Source: Prosapia bicincta
Taxonomy: Eukaryota > Arthropoda > Insecta > Hemiptera > Cercopidae
Length of the DNA: 64,000 nt
Assembly (NCBI GenBank): GCA_036971475.1
Contig: JBAIZL010000001.1
Span: forward strand, 138,121,692-138,185,691
Direction of reading: 5' to 3'
The notes under the pieces are model-generated. The model did not search any database and was not told the DNA's origin. It saw only the letters and a program-made list of their open reading frames with translations. The position numbers and the translations under genes are program-made. Position 1 is the first letter of the stretch. Every line of letters begins with the position of its first letter. Positions 12,313-25,483 of this stretch are shown in pieces.

Positions 12313-12392
12313 CCACGGGCAAAAATAATCAAACCTGACCCCCCACCTGTCAACCAGACACTTCACATCGACACACAAAATGAACCAGTACC
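12313..12392 (+). CDS. CAP: CAP/SORBS-like SH3 adaptor, inter-SH3 linker exon 2
   Basis: Internal exon of 80 nt with acceptor TGTATTTTTCAG and donor CC|GTGAGT. It encodes PRAKIIKPDPPPVNQTLHID and TQNEPV plus two bases of a split Pro codon, which is finished at 14132. The Pro-rich stretch is a linker that could itself be an SH3 or WW ligand; this is inference. The phase matches the neighbouring exons exactly. Confidence 0.86.
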
Positions 12393-12497
12393 GTGAGTAT
12401 TTTTATTTAAAAAAAGTAATATAGGTTTTATTTAAATGATATTGCCAGATAAGGTTATGTCGATTTATTTTAAAATAAATCTTAAATAAATCGTATT

Positions 12498-12597
12498 GAG
12501 GGCTAGCTTCGTAAAAGGAACAAATGTTTTGAAACGCGTCAGCAAGTAAGCCATTACGTATTCACTCAGCTAAGTACTTTTTAATTATATTTTAAAA
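12498..12597. repeat. Foldback family 2, single right-type arm
   Basis: GGGCTAGCTTCGTAAAAGGA, then ACAAATGTTTTGAAACGCGT, then CAGCAAGTAAG and ACGTATTCACTCAGCTAAGT. It matches the right arm of the palindrome at 16611-16703. Its inverted partner may be the left-type arm at 13708-13855, about 1.1 kb away. Confidence 0.82.
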
Positions 12598-13109
12598 AGG
12601 TTATAAGTTCCTTATATTTATTGAAGTAGCTTTTTTAATTGGAATACTCTTGATTATGAATCATTTTAGTAGACAGATTATTTCTAAAATTTTTAAATTT
12701 GTAGTCAACTCATTTTATATTATCTCTTGTGTGCAAACATTTTAAAATTAACAATGATGTCCGTGTGAGTTGCCTTTATGATAAATAAGTTGTATAGTCT
12801 GTTAGACATTTTAGACCTTGTATGACCTAACTTACAAAATATGAATTACCTGCCACTTTCAGCAAAAAGCCTATTGTATCTTTTTGACTACAGTGTCTAC
12901 ATTCTAATTATATGGCTGGTGTGACCTAATGGTTGTTTGTGATTGTTGACCTGTTTACAGCTAACCTTTAGATACTTGAATCAAATTCAGTACTCTTTCT
13001 TCATTAGCTTAGTTTCTATCAATCATATTTAGAAGTATAAAGCCGATAAATTAGAGGTTTTCCAAACTCTGTAAACTGAAATTATAAAAAGTAATATAAA
13101 CAAACAAAA

Positions 13110-13625
<516 letters not shown>

Positions 13626-13707
13626 GAAAAATGTAAACTAATAGAAGAAATTGAAAACAAATACATAAACAAGAGAAGCGATATAATTCTGCTCAAATTA
13701 ATTTTGT

Positions 13708-13855
13708 ATAAAGTTGCTTGTTGTAAACATCTTGAATTTATTGATTAAATTATAATTAAATGATACTTAACTAAGTGAATATGTAAGGTCTTACTTGCTG
13801 AAACGTTTTGAAGCAATCGTTCCTTTTGCAAAGCAAAGCCTCTACGGTTGGCTTT
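13708..13855. repeat. Foldback family 2, single left-type arm
   Basis: GTTGTAAACATCTTGAATTT, then TTAACTAAGTGAATATG, then CTTACTTGCTGAAACGTTTT and GAAGCAATCGTTCCTTTTGC. It is the reverse-complement type of 12498-12597. Confidence 0.8.
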
Positions 13856-14131
13856 AAAATTAAATTCTATAAAATTACAATTCTATAATTCTGTACATCA
13901 TAGAAATAATCATTGAATAAAGTTATCACTTTGGTACAAATGAAGAGAATTATAATTAGCGGCTAAAAGTAGTTCTGCAAGTTATTAAATCATAATATTG
14001 AAATAGTATGAGTTACCGTACTTCAATATCTATTAAAAACTCAATATCTATTACATTTTGTTAACAACCTATACGATTCTACCTAATACCCTCATATTTG
14101 CTCGTATTAGTTCTAACAAATCTTTTTACAG

Positions 14132-14303
14132 GTACCGTGTGCTCTACAACTACAAACCTCAAAATGAAGACGAGTTGGAACTAACTGAAGGAGAAACAGT
14201 TTATGTAATGGAAAAGTGCGATGACGGCTGGTATGTAGGCTCCAGTCAGAGGACAGGCTACCTTGGTACCTTCCCTGGGAATTACGTTGAGAGAATAGTA
14301 TGA
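14132..14303 (+). CDS. CAP: CAP/SORBS-like SH3 adaptor, terminal coding exon with last SH3
   Basis: Terminal coding exon with acceptor CTTTTTACAG. It completes a Pro codon and encodes 56 residues ending at TGA 14301-14303. The whole exon is one SH3 domain: [20 protein letters not shown], then [20 protein letters not shown], then [16 protein letters not shown]. The ALYxY-type strand, the DELEL acidic loop, the groove Trp and the GTFPGNYV ending are all intact. MEKCDDGW(F/Y)VG plus GTFPGNYV is diagnostic for the last SH3 domain of SORBS proteins. The stop falls one base before a donor (TGAG|GTAAAG), so the mRNA probably has a 3'UTR intron too close to the stop to trigger nonsense-mediated decay. 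Confidence 0.96.
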
Positions 14304-14322
14304 GGTAAAGTTCTATTAAATA

Positions 14323-14710
14323 CAGTAGAGTCTTGATAATCCGAGTCTTGATATTTCAAGCTTCCGTTAAATTCAAGCCCATTTATAATCGAGCATATTT
14401 TATCATTTTGAATGAAAATGATGAATGGTGCTTCCAAGAAATATTTATAGTCATACGGTATGCAAAGGAAATGTGTCCGACTTCCGAAAAATGTTTATAT
14501 CAATACGGTATGCAAAGGAAATGAATTGGGCTTCCAAGAAATGTTCATATAAAGTTCTATAAACTTATTTATTGCATTTTAATTACCTATATTATAAGGG
14601 TTAATTAAAACTCCTATTTTTTTCTAAAGCATAGGAACGTATTACAGTATAATTCGAGCTTTCGACGGGGGTCTCAGTCCCATCTACCTGCAATTATCGA
14701 GACTCTACTG
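14323..14710. mobile_element. Pogo/Tigger-like MITE with TA target duplication
   Basis: Terminal inverted repeats CAGTAGAGTCTTGATAATCC (left) and ATTATCGAGACTCTACTG (right), flanked by TA at 14321-14322 and 14711-14712. CAGTAGAGTCTCGATAAT-type ends with a TA duplication are typical of pogo/Tigger non-autonomous elements. The interior has two partial direct repeats (ATACGGTATGCAAAGGAAAT, at about 14455 and 14503) and no transposase. Confidence 0.93.
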
Positions 14711-15132
14711 TACTACCAGCTATTGTGTAAATGTAGAAAAAAAGTAAATTGTTTTGAAATTTATCTGGGTTTCAGTATTTGAAAAAAAATGTTTTTTGAA
14801 CTTAATAAATTAATTACTTGAACTTAAAATTCATGGAAATTTATAAAAAAATTCCTGAAACCTAAATTTATTTCAAAAGTTTTAAAAAATTACTCAAATT
14901 AGAATTTAGTAATATTAATTTATCAAGTTAAAATGTATAAGTTGTGCTGATCATCATTGACAAAAAAATTCAAGATATTATTATTTGCTCTTTAGGATAA
15001 GGCTCTAATTCCTAAAATGTGTCATGCCTTGAGTGAAGTTTCATACATTCTAGAACTGATCAAAGTTGAAGTTAACCCAAGCTGCCACGGTCTCAAAAGA
15101 TTCACAGTTTACCTTCAGATCAAATGAATCTT

Positions 15133-15800
15133 TAACTTTTTGGTTAGCATTCACTTACCAGTACATGAGATCATGTAACTGCCAGTGGGATCATTCCTGT
15201 AAATGAACAGATCATTTCCATCATTTCTTTCAGATTAGCATTGCCATATGTTTACGATTTTGTTTTCTGTGTATTGTACTGCACTCTAGTTTTACTATTT
15301 AATATTATCTGGACAATAAATGCTACACAGAGTACATAGTCACCATTTTGTGTGTGCAAAGTCTATGGTTTGTCTCACGTCTTTACAGATCATTGCATGA
15401 TTTTGATACAAATAAATCAGGCATTTCTAACAAATTTGTTTTCCATCAAAACCTAAAGGATTATAACTTTTCAAAATATTTTTTGATAGAGATTTGCTCA
15501 ACAAAATTGTTCTGGAACCAAAGAATATTACAACTTTGTGTGTGAAAATATTACCGTGTCTGACCATTCAAAATTGAAAATGTAGACTGCTATTAACCCT
15601 TTGATTAGCATTCATGTACGAGTACGTGAGATCGTGAACTGGCCACCGGGTGCATTCGCGTATATATACGTTCTACCGTTTCTAGGTTAAATATTTGCAA
15701 CTATTTAGACAATAAATACTACACAGAGTACATAATCACCATTTTTTTCTGTCCAAAATCTATGGGTTTTCCCACATGTTCACAAATTGTTTCGAAGTTT
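15133..15800. repeat. Diverged direct duplication, about 460 bp apart
   Basis: Block 1 (about 15133-15400) and block 2 (about 15596-15800) share TTAGCATTCA-TACCAGTAC, GTGAGATCGTGAACTG-like, GACAATAAATGCTACACAGA and GTACATAGTCACCATTTT, then CAAAATCTATGG. Block 2 begins at TTAACCCTTTGATTAG, which looks like a piggyBac-type end (TTAA plus CCCTTTGAT), so this may be a degraded pair of piggyBac-like MITEs. A second end was not located. Confidence 0.7.
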
Positions 15801-16509
15801 GTGTGGTATTTTTTCTATGAATAAGTATTTTACAAAATAAGATTACCTGATAATTTTTAACAAAGAAATTGTTAGTAAACGTAAGGTAAAGTTTGGTTAA
15901 CGTGGGAAAATAAATAAATTTAAAAAATTATAACAAATATTACTATAATTTAAAAATTAAAGATAAAAATTTTAAAAAGAAAAGGTGTAAAATTCTTTCA
16001 AAAATATGATGCTCTCAGACCAATGCAAAGAAGACATTTGTTTGTGACTAGATTTATTCCAAATGTTTGCAGCTTAGAGATTACGTTACTTAATTTATCC
16101 TGGGGGAAGATGTTAGTTTATCATTCATGCTCTATACATAAATTTTCTGAATGTTTCACTGTCCATCATGTGTCTACCAGATGTTTACACACATTCACAA
16201 AGAAAACATTCTAAGAAATAAATGGTAAAATGATCGAAATACTTGAGTAATTAATTAAAGAATTATGATGTCAAAGAACAAGTCACTCTTGTTTTCTAAA
16301 GTAACTTTTGTTGGAACCTATATTGTTTTTTTAATGTGATTATGAATACAAATATGTATATTTTTAACAAAATTCATTTGGATTTGAAAATGTATTGTCT
16401 TTTACTATTTATCAATTTAACTTGACAAAAAAACTCTACTTACTTATTTTACTCAACAAACATGTTTCAAAGTTTCTTGATGTAATCATCTTGAATTCAC
16501 TGATTAAAC
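15801..16509. other. Unannotated intronic stretch
   Basis: AT-rich sequence with no recognised feature. The 63-codon open frame at 16023-16214 has no domain. Confidence 0.6.
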
Positions 16510-16703
16510 TAATTTTAAACTACTTAACTAAGTAAATACGTAATTGCTTACTTGCTGACGCTTTTCAAAACGGTTGTTCCTTTTACGAAGCTAACCCTCT
16601 ACTCAGAGGTGTAGAGGGTTAGCATCGTAAAAGGAACGATCGTGTTGAAACGCGTCAGCAAGTAAGCAATTACGTATTCACTTAGTTAAGTAGTTTAAAA
16701 TTA
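16510..16703. repeat. Near-perfect 93-bp palindrome (foldback family 2)
   Basis: Arms 16510-16602 and 16611-16703 are inverted copies around an 8-bp spacer (TCAGAGGT). Landmarks are TTAACTAAGTAAATACGTAA, TTGCTTACTTGCTGACGC and AAAGGAACGATCGTGTTGAA followed by ACGCGTCAGC. Only a few mismatches separate the arms, so this is the youngest-looking family 2 copy here. Confidence 0.93.
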
Positions 16704-18037
16704 CATGTTTCGTTCTTGGTCATTGCACTGTCTAATGCTGCGAGTCATGCAGAAGACCCATATGTAACTTACAGTATTTGACAATTCACTGGCTATGTGT
16801 AAAATTTATCTGTTGATAAACATCAGAAATTATTGTTTTTTTCCAAGGTAATTTGATTTTTGTGATTAATAAAGTGATTAATAAAAACCCTCAAGATATA
16901 CAAACCAACTGCTAGCAGTAACAGCTATTGAATATTTAAATTAATCAGTTAATTTTAATATTAATTTAGTATGTATTATAAACTAAATATTATAATAGAT
17001 AGTTATAAATGAATATTTTTTAAAAATAGATTAATTTTTTCTGAATGTTACTGACAAAAAGAAAGAAACAAAGCAAAGGTTATTTTACTAAGAGGTGCCA
17101 CAGTGAATAATCTCAAAGAACACATTTTTCCTGTAATAATCATATCTTATAATAGACAGAATGCTGAGTTTAATGTTTTTGTTTACAAAAACAAACCATT
17201 TTATTTAAAAAATGTTAATTGAGTGATAAACAGAAGGTTAATTACCTGACGGGAGACAATAATAGATTCTAAAATAAACCCAAATAGTTTTTCTAGGAAC
17301 AAGATAATGTTTACAGATAATTTTTTTATATAACTGATGTGTTTAAAACAGTAGAAGTTATTTTTGTTGGTGTTAATGGCTTTTAAATGAATTTAATAGA
17401 ATAACTTAAAGTAGGAATTCAGACAATTTTTTAAAAATTTTGCTTGATGTTATACGAGAACATGAAATACAGCAATGTTAGATAATTCAATGCTTGATAA
17501 CCAAAATATACCAGATTTGTTAAAAATTGTAGCCCATATTTTCTTTAAAAGTATTATCAGATACTCAATTTCACTTTAAATTCAATGTGAAGTTTTATAG
17601 AAGTTTCTGAACAAAGCAAACAACATACATTAAGACAGAATTTTCATAACACATCTTTATGTTACAGATGTGATGAAAACTTTACGGCTAGAAAGCAAAA
17701 TTTCTAGAAATAAACAATGTTTTGAGAGTATCTAGTTTTAAAAATAAATTAAATGAAGTACAACTTCATTTGTGTTATTGGATTTTAAAAATTAAAGCTT
17801 TTTTGTGAAGATGAATATTTGAGAAAATAAATATGTTCTTCTTACAATATTGATTTTTGTCCATTTAAAGCAGTGTATAATTATAACTATATTCCTGATG
17901 AAGGTGATGCAATGAGACTTGTTTATGTGAAGCCTGTTGACATAACTTTACTATTGAGGAAAATGATGTTCAATTCCATATGTAAAGCCTATTCAAGTCA
18001 ATGTATTAATCAGATCTGTGTACTAAATTAACAAATA

Positions 18038-18039
<2 letters not shown>
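16704..18039. other. Unannotated intronic stretch
   Basis: AT-rich with no recognised feature. A short piece near 16710-16760 (TTGCACTGTCTAATGCTGCG followed by AGTCATGCAGAAGAC) resembles the centre of foldback family 4. Confidence 0.55.
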
Positions 18040-18099
<60 letters not shown>

Positions 18100-18460
18100 G
18101 TTAATATATTACTATTGTAAGTAATTTTATCCACCATTAAGTGCAATGATTTTACCTTGTGTGATGAGGCGCCTTTCTGTCACTTGACCATTGTCAAATC
18201 ACTGATTACTTTTTCTCAATTTTTCTGGTGTGGATGTTCGGTCCGTGGTGTTGGTACTTGTTGACGTCATACACGTTAATAGTAATATATTAACTTCATA
18301 TCACTAGAGTGATTCGACAATGGTCAAGTGACCAAAAGGCGCCTCATCACACAAGGTAAAGTCATTGTACTTAATGGTGGATAAAATTACTTACAATAGT
18401 AATATATTAACTTCATAAAGTCAGTGCAACGGAAAAACAATGGATAACGTAAAATATCAA

Positions 18461-18511
<51 letters not shown>
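18040..18511. repeat. Foldback family 3 flanked by (TA)n on both sides
   Basis: TA arrays at about 18040-18096 and 18462-18511 bracket a foldback at 18095-18416. Left arm: GAAGTTAATATATTACTATT, CTTGTGTGATGAGGCGCC, CACTTGACCATTGTC. Right arm: the reverse complements. An extra partial terminal copy (AATAGTAATATATTAACTTC) lies at 18278-18299. In the right arm GGTCA-AG-TGACC (18322-18333) is followed by AAAAGG; the left-arm equivalent reads GAAAGG. Confidence 0.9.
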
Positions 18512-18513
<2 letters not shown>

Positions 18514-18644
18514 TGATTGATACTGATTTTATTTAGAAGATGAATATAAACTGAAAAGTTCAAATCAACCCAACATTTCTAAATGAAACCTAATATTTAA
18601 TGAAAGAAGACCAAGAGAAAACATTAAAAATTTACTTATTACAG

Positions 18645-20465
18645 GTTCTACAAGGACCAAACGACTGAAAAAGAGATGACACCAAATAACACCAAAGACG
18701 CCGTAAAATAATCATCACAATATTGTATAGATATTAATTTATTTTCTACTGAATGGTAATACTATTATGCCATAATGTATATTATAATATTCATGAAGAC
18801 TGTAAACATTGAAGATTTCTTAACTTACAGTTAAGACTAAGTAATGTTAGTCTTATCAAATTGACAATGTAAACAATGGTAAAATCGGATTGATGTTTTT
18901 TTTAGAAATCTGTGCAAGTAGTTATTACGTGAGAAAAATGAATGTAGTTTTTTTTTAAAAATCATAACTACACGTACGCACATAACAAATATCTACATTT
19001 AATTTATCTTTAATTATTTTTTGTTATAATTTATTTATTGAAACTTTGTTTAAAAAAAAGAGAAAATATATAAATATAGTCAACCAGTAAAAGTTGATAG
19101 TGTAAAAATAGAAAAACAACAAGTTGTCAGCTAAATTGAAGACCTTTTATAAGTTCCAATTACTGATTATCTGAAAGAGGCAGAACAGTTTTAGTAAATT
19201 TGTAAATAACGTATATTGTACAATTTTTTTAATGATCTCATCATCAGTTATATGCTATTCTATGGTTAATGTTTTTTGTTCAAAATAATAATCTAATACA
19301 AGAGTCACATATTATTATAATCTATAGGAATGTGTCGTGTTTTAAATTCTTGTCCAAGTTTTTAAATGTAAACTAATAGTTAAAGTTGAAGAAAGAATCA
19401 ATAATTACCTAACCTGTACAAATTCTAAATTGAACGAGATATCCTTGTAAAAATTAATGCTTTGTTGCTCTGATAGTCTTACTCTTTTCCCCTCAACATT
19501 TACCTTAGTTTATTTATCAAAATTTATTTTAATGCGAAAATTTAGGCTATCAATGCACGAATGACAAAGGAAAATAAATGATTTAAGGGAAAACCGTTCT
19601 TTGGAAAACTGTAATATTCTCTAGGTTATAAGAAGCATTTTGAGAGATTTCTGAAAGGTGTACAGGAGGTGGAAACGTGTACAGTATCACAGTTGTAGTA
19701 AGCCAAATGATTATATATAGAGAAGTAACTACTTTTAAGTAAATGGTTTATGCAACACAGAGAAACAAAATGGAGTAAAATTGTTTCTGACGTATTTAGT
19801 ACTGAACTACAATTTTAAAAAATATTGTGACAGTAAATGCTGAATATTAGTATTTTTACAATGTTTTTCAAATGAATTATTTATATTTCATCCTATTATT
19901 AGTTTGTAAGTAGTGTGCAAGGTAAATAATAAAATAAAATAGGTAAAATCAGTCTTTATAAGTATAGAATCAACTTAAATTTTGCCACAATAAAGTAAAG
20001 GGAAATTAATTGTTATACTGTATCATATATAGTTGCAGGAAATTGAAAATACGATTCTTGCAGTTTAAAATCATTACAGGTTATCTACCACAAAGTATAT
20101 TGTTTTACCGTTTGATTATTGAATACAATAACTAAACACATTTTTATTATCAGAGTATATGTTGAATAGCATTTATAATTTTGCTTTCAGCAATAACATA
20201 TTATAGCTTTAAAACCAAATCATTACTGGTAATAATGACTTCTCTCTTTTTTCCTTAAAAAAACATCTTGTTAACCTCACAACTTATAAAAAGTCTTCTT
20301 ATAAACAACTGTACAACATTTATACAATTATAGTGTATATAAAATAATTACAAATTAGATTTATGCCAAAGATTATATAAACATAAATAGTTATAGCTTG
20401 TAAACTATAAATGTAAATACATTACATTTTGTGTACCAAAATAAACATTGGTATTTTTATAAACT
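18645..20465 (+). other. CAP: Putative 3'UTR exon of CAP with poly(A) signal
   Basis: Starts after the acceptor TTACTTATTACAG and contains no reading frame of note. The sequence is AT-rich and continuous to an AATAAA at 20440-20445; alternative AATAAA/AATAAT hexamers lie near 19571 and 19930. The exon is inferred from a donor and an acceptor only; transcript data would be decisive. The alternative is a simple read-through 3'UTR ending before 14.8 kb. Confidence 0.5.
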
Positions 20466-23400
20466 GTTTGAACTGTGCTTCCAATATAATACTACTTTCT
20501 TGTAGATATTGTATACAAGTAGTTTGTTGTGTCGATTGTTCACAGCTAAATTTATATTAAACAATATTTAAGGCTTGCATTATCATAACAGATTCATTAT
20601 AGGCCAATACGGCTGTTTTATGAATAGTTCTTAGAGTTATATTACTGATTATATGGAAAGGGACTTCTCAAAGTAAATGTAGAATGAAATACTTACTGTG
20701 AACTTACTAAGCATTTTATTTCCTTGATAAATGACTTTAAAAGAACTTTATTTATTAGTAAAACAAACCATGCGTACCATTAGCTGTTTTTTGTTTAAGT
20801 CTAAATAAATTAACTTTTTTTTATTTAAGCTTTAATTATCATAAAATTTAACTGAGTTAATTTAAACCTCACTTCTTATGTCATTCTAAATTTTAGTAAG
20901 AGAGAGAGGCTTAAAGAAATTGAAATGATGTTGAGATTTAAAGAGTGATTCGCTTGATATGGTCAATAACTTTTAACTATTTAAATAATATTAGCTAAAT
21001 TAATAGTGAATTTTTTGGAAAATGCTTTTATGCAAATTTATATGATAAATATTAAATTAAGGTTTCAAAATCACGAGGTACTGTTTCACTACATCTTTCT
21101 TGCTTAAAGCAATAAATTCAAAAGGTACTTTATTCTGAAATGGAATTTCCAAATAGTTGTACGGGTTTTTCTGTAAACTTATTGATATTACATATTTTTA
21201 AAAGATAGTTACAATTGTAAAATTGATATAATAGTTCATAATGATTACCACTTACACTTGTAATCTAAAACTTCGATATATTCCCTTTTTATGTCATTCC
21301 CTTTTATGACAAAATATAAACAATAAATGAGAACTGACAAATACCTCCTTAAAAAAAAAAAAACAAACCGAAGAATAATAAGAGAGTGATTTGAACTTTA
21401 TTCTTGCAGTTCCAATTCACTGTGAAGTTTCATAGATGAATTTTTGAAATTGATCTGAAATTTCATGATAAAGTGGTTAATTTTTGACTCAAGCAGCATA
21501 TGTTTGTTTCTTCTTACAAATTGTAAATAATCTTAGTTTTCCTGTATTAATATTTTTCTAATATATATTTAGCTGTGAGAATGGAAAACACAGACGTAAA
21601 CAAAACAAAAATAATAAACATGTAAAAATAGTTATTCCTAAAGCAATTTATCATTTATGTATACAAACATTTTTTTCTCAAAATATATAAAACTAATGTT
21701 AATACTATTTGGACCATTTGGAATGAAATGGGTTTGGAGTTAACTTAGAGTGCATGTAACGATATTATTAGTGTTACCACCATGTTTGTGTAAGACGTAA
21801 CAATGGATTTGTTTTTAAATTAACTAAACTGTGCACATTAAAACACACTTATTTTAGATGTTATTGTAACTAAAATTAAGCTTTTGTTTTACAATATTAT
21901 GTTTATTGTTAAAATGTTATTTTTTACATAAGAGATTTAATTTTACATTGTTGAAGCACTATTTGTTATTATTTAGTTCTGTTACACAAATATTTCTTTT
22001 ATTTAAAGCTATACATTTCTTGCTTATATGATTTATAATCTTTAGTTTAAAAAAATGTTTTTGCTTATAGGATTTTCTTAAATTTGTGCAAGGGTATATC
22101 CAAAAGTTTCGAAAAGTACATTATAGGAAAAACAATGAATACTTATTGTTTAGTCCAAATATTTGGAGCTATTATTCTGTGAACCATAGGAGATTTCCAA
22201 CTCATCTGAAGTCGGTGTTGAGGATCTCTAACTATTTAATTTCTACTTTTTTTGTAATTTTCATCACCTATTGAACTTTAAATCTTATCTCTAAAAACAC
22301 CAACAAAGTTTTTACTTACGTTTGTTAGATTGGATCAAGCATTTTATGTTTTATTAAAACATTTATCCTGAGTGTGTGAAAACAAAACAAAATTCTCATC
22401 TAATACTTTTAGATGTATTTTATAACGATTGACATTTTTTGTATAGACAAAAAGTTCAATCCATGTTATTTATTTTTATTAAAAAAATGAGTGACTTTAA
22501 ATCTGTAACCCGGCTAGTTTTGGATGGGCTGTGAAGCTCTATCTTCTCTTCTGAAGAAAGGCTTCTCAAATTCGTTCATTATTTTTAAGCTCATAAAATA
22601 TGACTGATTGGTATGTTGGCTGAGACAATCACTACATTCAAATATGTGAAACTTTTGGTCACCCCTCATATTTATAAAAATTTATTTGAATTTAAATTGA
22701 GTCATCAATACTTAAAATATTAAATGAGCACCTGCTCAATTTGTTTTTGTTCCTTCGTCTATGATTAGATTAGAATCTTGCTTCAGTTGGAGACAAACTG
22801 ATGATATTTTATTATTAGATATACTATAAAAGTATTTTTATAAGCATAGTTGCTCCCGTTTTACATTTTAATAAAATACTCATTGAAAGATGGTAATGAA
22901 ACATGATGTAGTGTCATTGTTATAATATCTGAAGATAATCCATTACTTTTGTTCATTTTTAATAAAAATATGATTCCAGTGCCTATAGTTAAGTGATACT
23001 GAAATTTAACAAAGATAAAATATTTTTTGTAGAATACAGTGTGGTGTATTATAAAATAGTAATTTATTAGAGTCATAAGCCAAATTTAATAACCAAATTT
23101 ATTTGCCATATTCATATGTTTGAGTTTTTAAACTGAACCTGCTTTTTACTCATAGTTGGTATGTTCAGAGTATTGGGCATCGGAAGTTTTAAAAATCACT
23201 TCTTTACAGAGGTCGGATTTTTAAAACTTAGATATTTCATACAAGTCTTTCAAAATTCTCCAGTTCCTTTTTTAATCGTCCTTTGAAAACATTAAAAATG
23301 TCTGCTTTATTGACTATCTGGAACTCTGTTTTCAAAATGTTCATACCTGTTATATTAATTTTATTAGAGTTCAAATGCAATTTCAAAAACATCCTTTAAC

Positions 23401-24540
23401 CACATCATTTTAAAAACTTCATTAAACCCTTTCAAAAAGGTTATGTAGGTAAAAGACAAATGAGAATTGTTAAACAAATTAAACTAAAATATCTAAACAA
23501 TTAATCAATTGCCTGGTGAGGAAAAAATAATTTCAGGAAGTCTTTTAAAGCTGAAATATTCAGAATTGAAAAATTACTTTAAATATCTGATGTGTACAAG
23601 AAAATGCTTATTCAGAAACCAGAATGCTGGTAAGAAAGAAGATAGGCCTAGTTAGATATAAGCAACTGACAAAAGAAAGGTTTATAAGTTTGTCCTAAGA
23701 AAGTGTTAACTTATAAAAGCTTTGTGTTTAGTCTCTAGTCAGTGCGTAGCTCTTTACTCAACCTTTTAATTACAAAGAAGTCTTGTATGAATGCATTTTT
23801 ATTAAAATGCTTGTAACTTGACTATAACTTATTTAAGCCTTGTTTTATCTCATTTTACTGCTTTAGATGACGAACAAACATCAGTGTGACGAAATTTCTG
23901 AACTAACTGTCATGCATCGTGTACAGTTTATTAGCAAATGGAAATCAAGTGATGTTTAAAATCTGCATATTTCAGAATGCTTTCACACGCATCTATGAAT
24001 TAGAGGTAGTTTTTCTATTGTTCTTTATTTTATTTTATTGTAAAAATGGAGTTTAGAGCAGCAATTAGATTTTATTTTATAAAGATAATGTAGAATGTTT
24101 ATTAAGTTTTGCTCTGTTTGAAAGTTATCCATTTGATCATTAGTTGGAAAGTTGAAGTTAGAGAAGGCAAACAAACAATACGTTATCTTCAATTTTCTAT
24201 GTACTAGAATCAGAAATAAAATGAGTTTGACTATGTTACACCCTAGGTCTAAATTTATCTCAAAAAGAACCTTCCCTTCCTGTCGGTATATAAGGATGTA
24301 ATTTATATTTTAAAACAATCTCAAACTAGTAAGAAAATAATAATTTGTGTTTGTGTGTATCCTTGATGCAGGATTTTTAGGTATATCTTAGCCAAAGAAC
24401 GTATTTGTCACTCGGTGTATACAATTTTTTATGTTATAGACCTGTTATGAACTTATTTTTTACACCTATTTTATGTTTAAAACTAATTAAATGAATTTTT
24501 AAAAAATTTAAAAAAACTAGGTACACGAAAATCATTGAAA
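20466..24540. other. AT-rich intergenic sequence
   Basis: No gene or clear element was recognised. Open frames at 22086-22274 and 22861-23076 are AT-rich, without domains or splice context. Confidence 0.6.
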
Positions 24541-24544
24541 ACTA

Positions 24545-24850
24545 ATAACAAATTGCAACACACCGTACTGTACAGCACAAACAGAAAGATAAACTCTATA
24601 TACAAGCTAAACTGTAAAGGCTGTAACAAATTATACATTAGGTAAACAGGTCACAGCTTTCAACCAAGATTTAAAGAAAATATACATTCTATTAAATATA
24701 ACACTTCCTCATCTTTGTTTATCACAGAAGAAAAATCAGATCATACTTACACTGACATCGACAATAAGCTAGAAATTTTCTATATAAACATATCAAGAAA
24801 AAAGGACTTCTCAACTCTCTAGAACAATAAGAAATTTACAGATGTAACAA
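24545..24850 (+). pseudogene. Penelope-like element: GIY-YIG endonuclease relic
   Basis: In one frame the sequence reads SIYKLNCKGCNKLYIR, a stop, TGHSFQPRFKENIHS, and later DIDNKLEIFYINISRKKDF. After a frameshift it continues LNSLEQ, stop, EIYRC. This is the pattern of the C-terminal GIY-YIG nuclease of Penelope-like retroelements: (S/G)IY, CxxC with a zinc-finger-like spacing, YI(G) and a conserved Arg in the TRFKEH block. The YIG Gly reads Arg, the following Gln codon is a stop, and His of KEH is Asn. No reverse transcriptase domain was recognised upstream, so this is a 5'-truncated dead copy. Confidence 0.78.
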
Positions 24851-25418
<568 letters not shown>

Positions 25419-25483
25419 TATTATATAAACCTGTTTAAACTGTAGCAGAAAAAAATTGAAAGCATGACCCACAATTTAGTTAA

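Larger units (their letters stand above)
14304..18644 (+). other. Probable 3'UTR intron of CAP
   Basis: A donor GTAAAG at 14305, directly after the stop codon, can pair with the acceptor TTTACTTATTACAG at 18644. The stretch holds a pogo-like MITE only 18 bp after the donor, a 15-kb-region duplication, a perfect foldback, a second foldback and TA arrays. No coding sequence was recognised in it. Confidence 0.6.
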
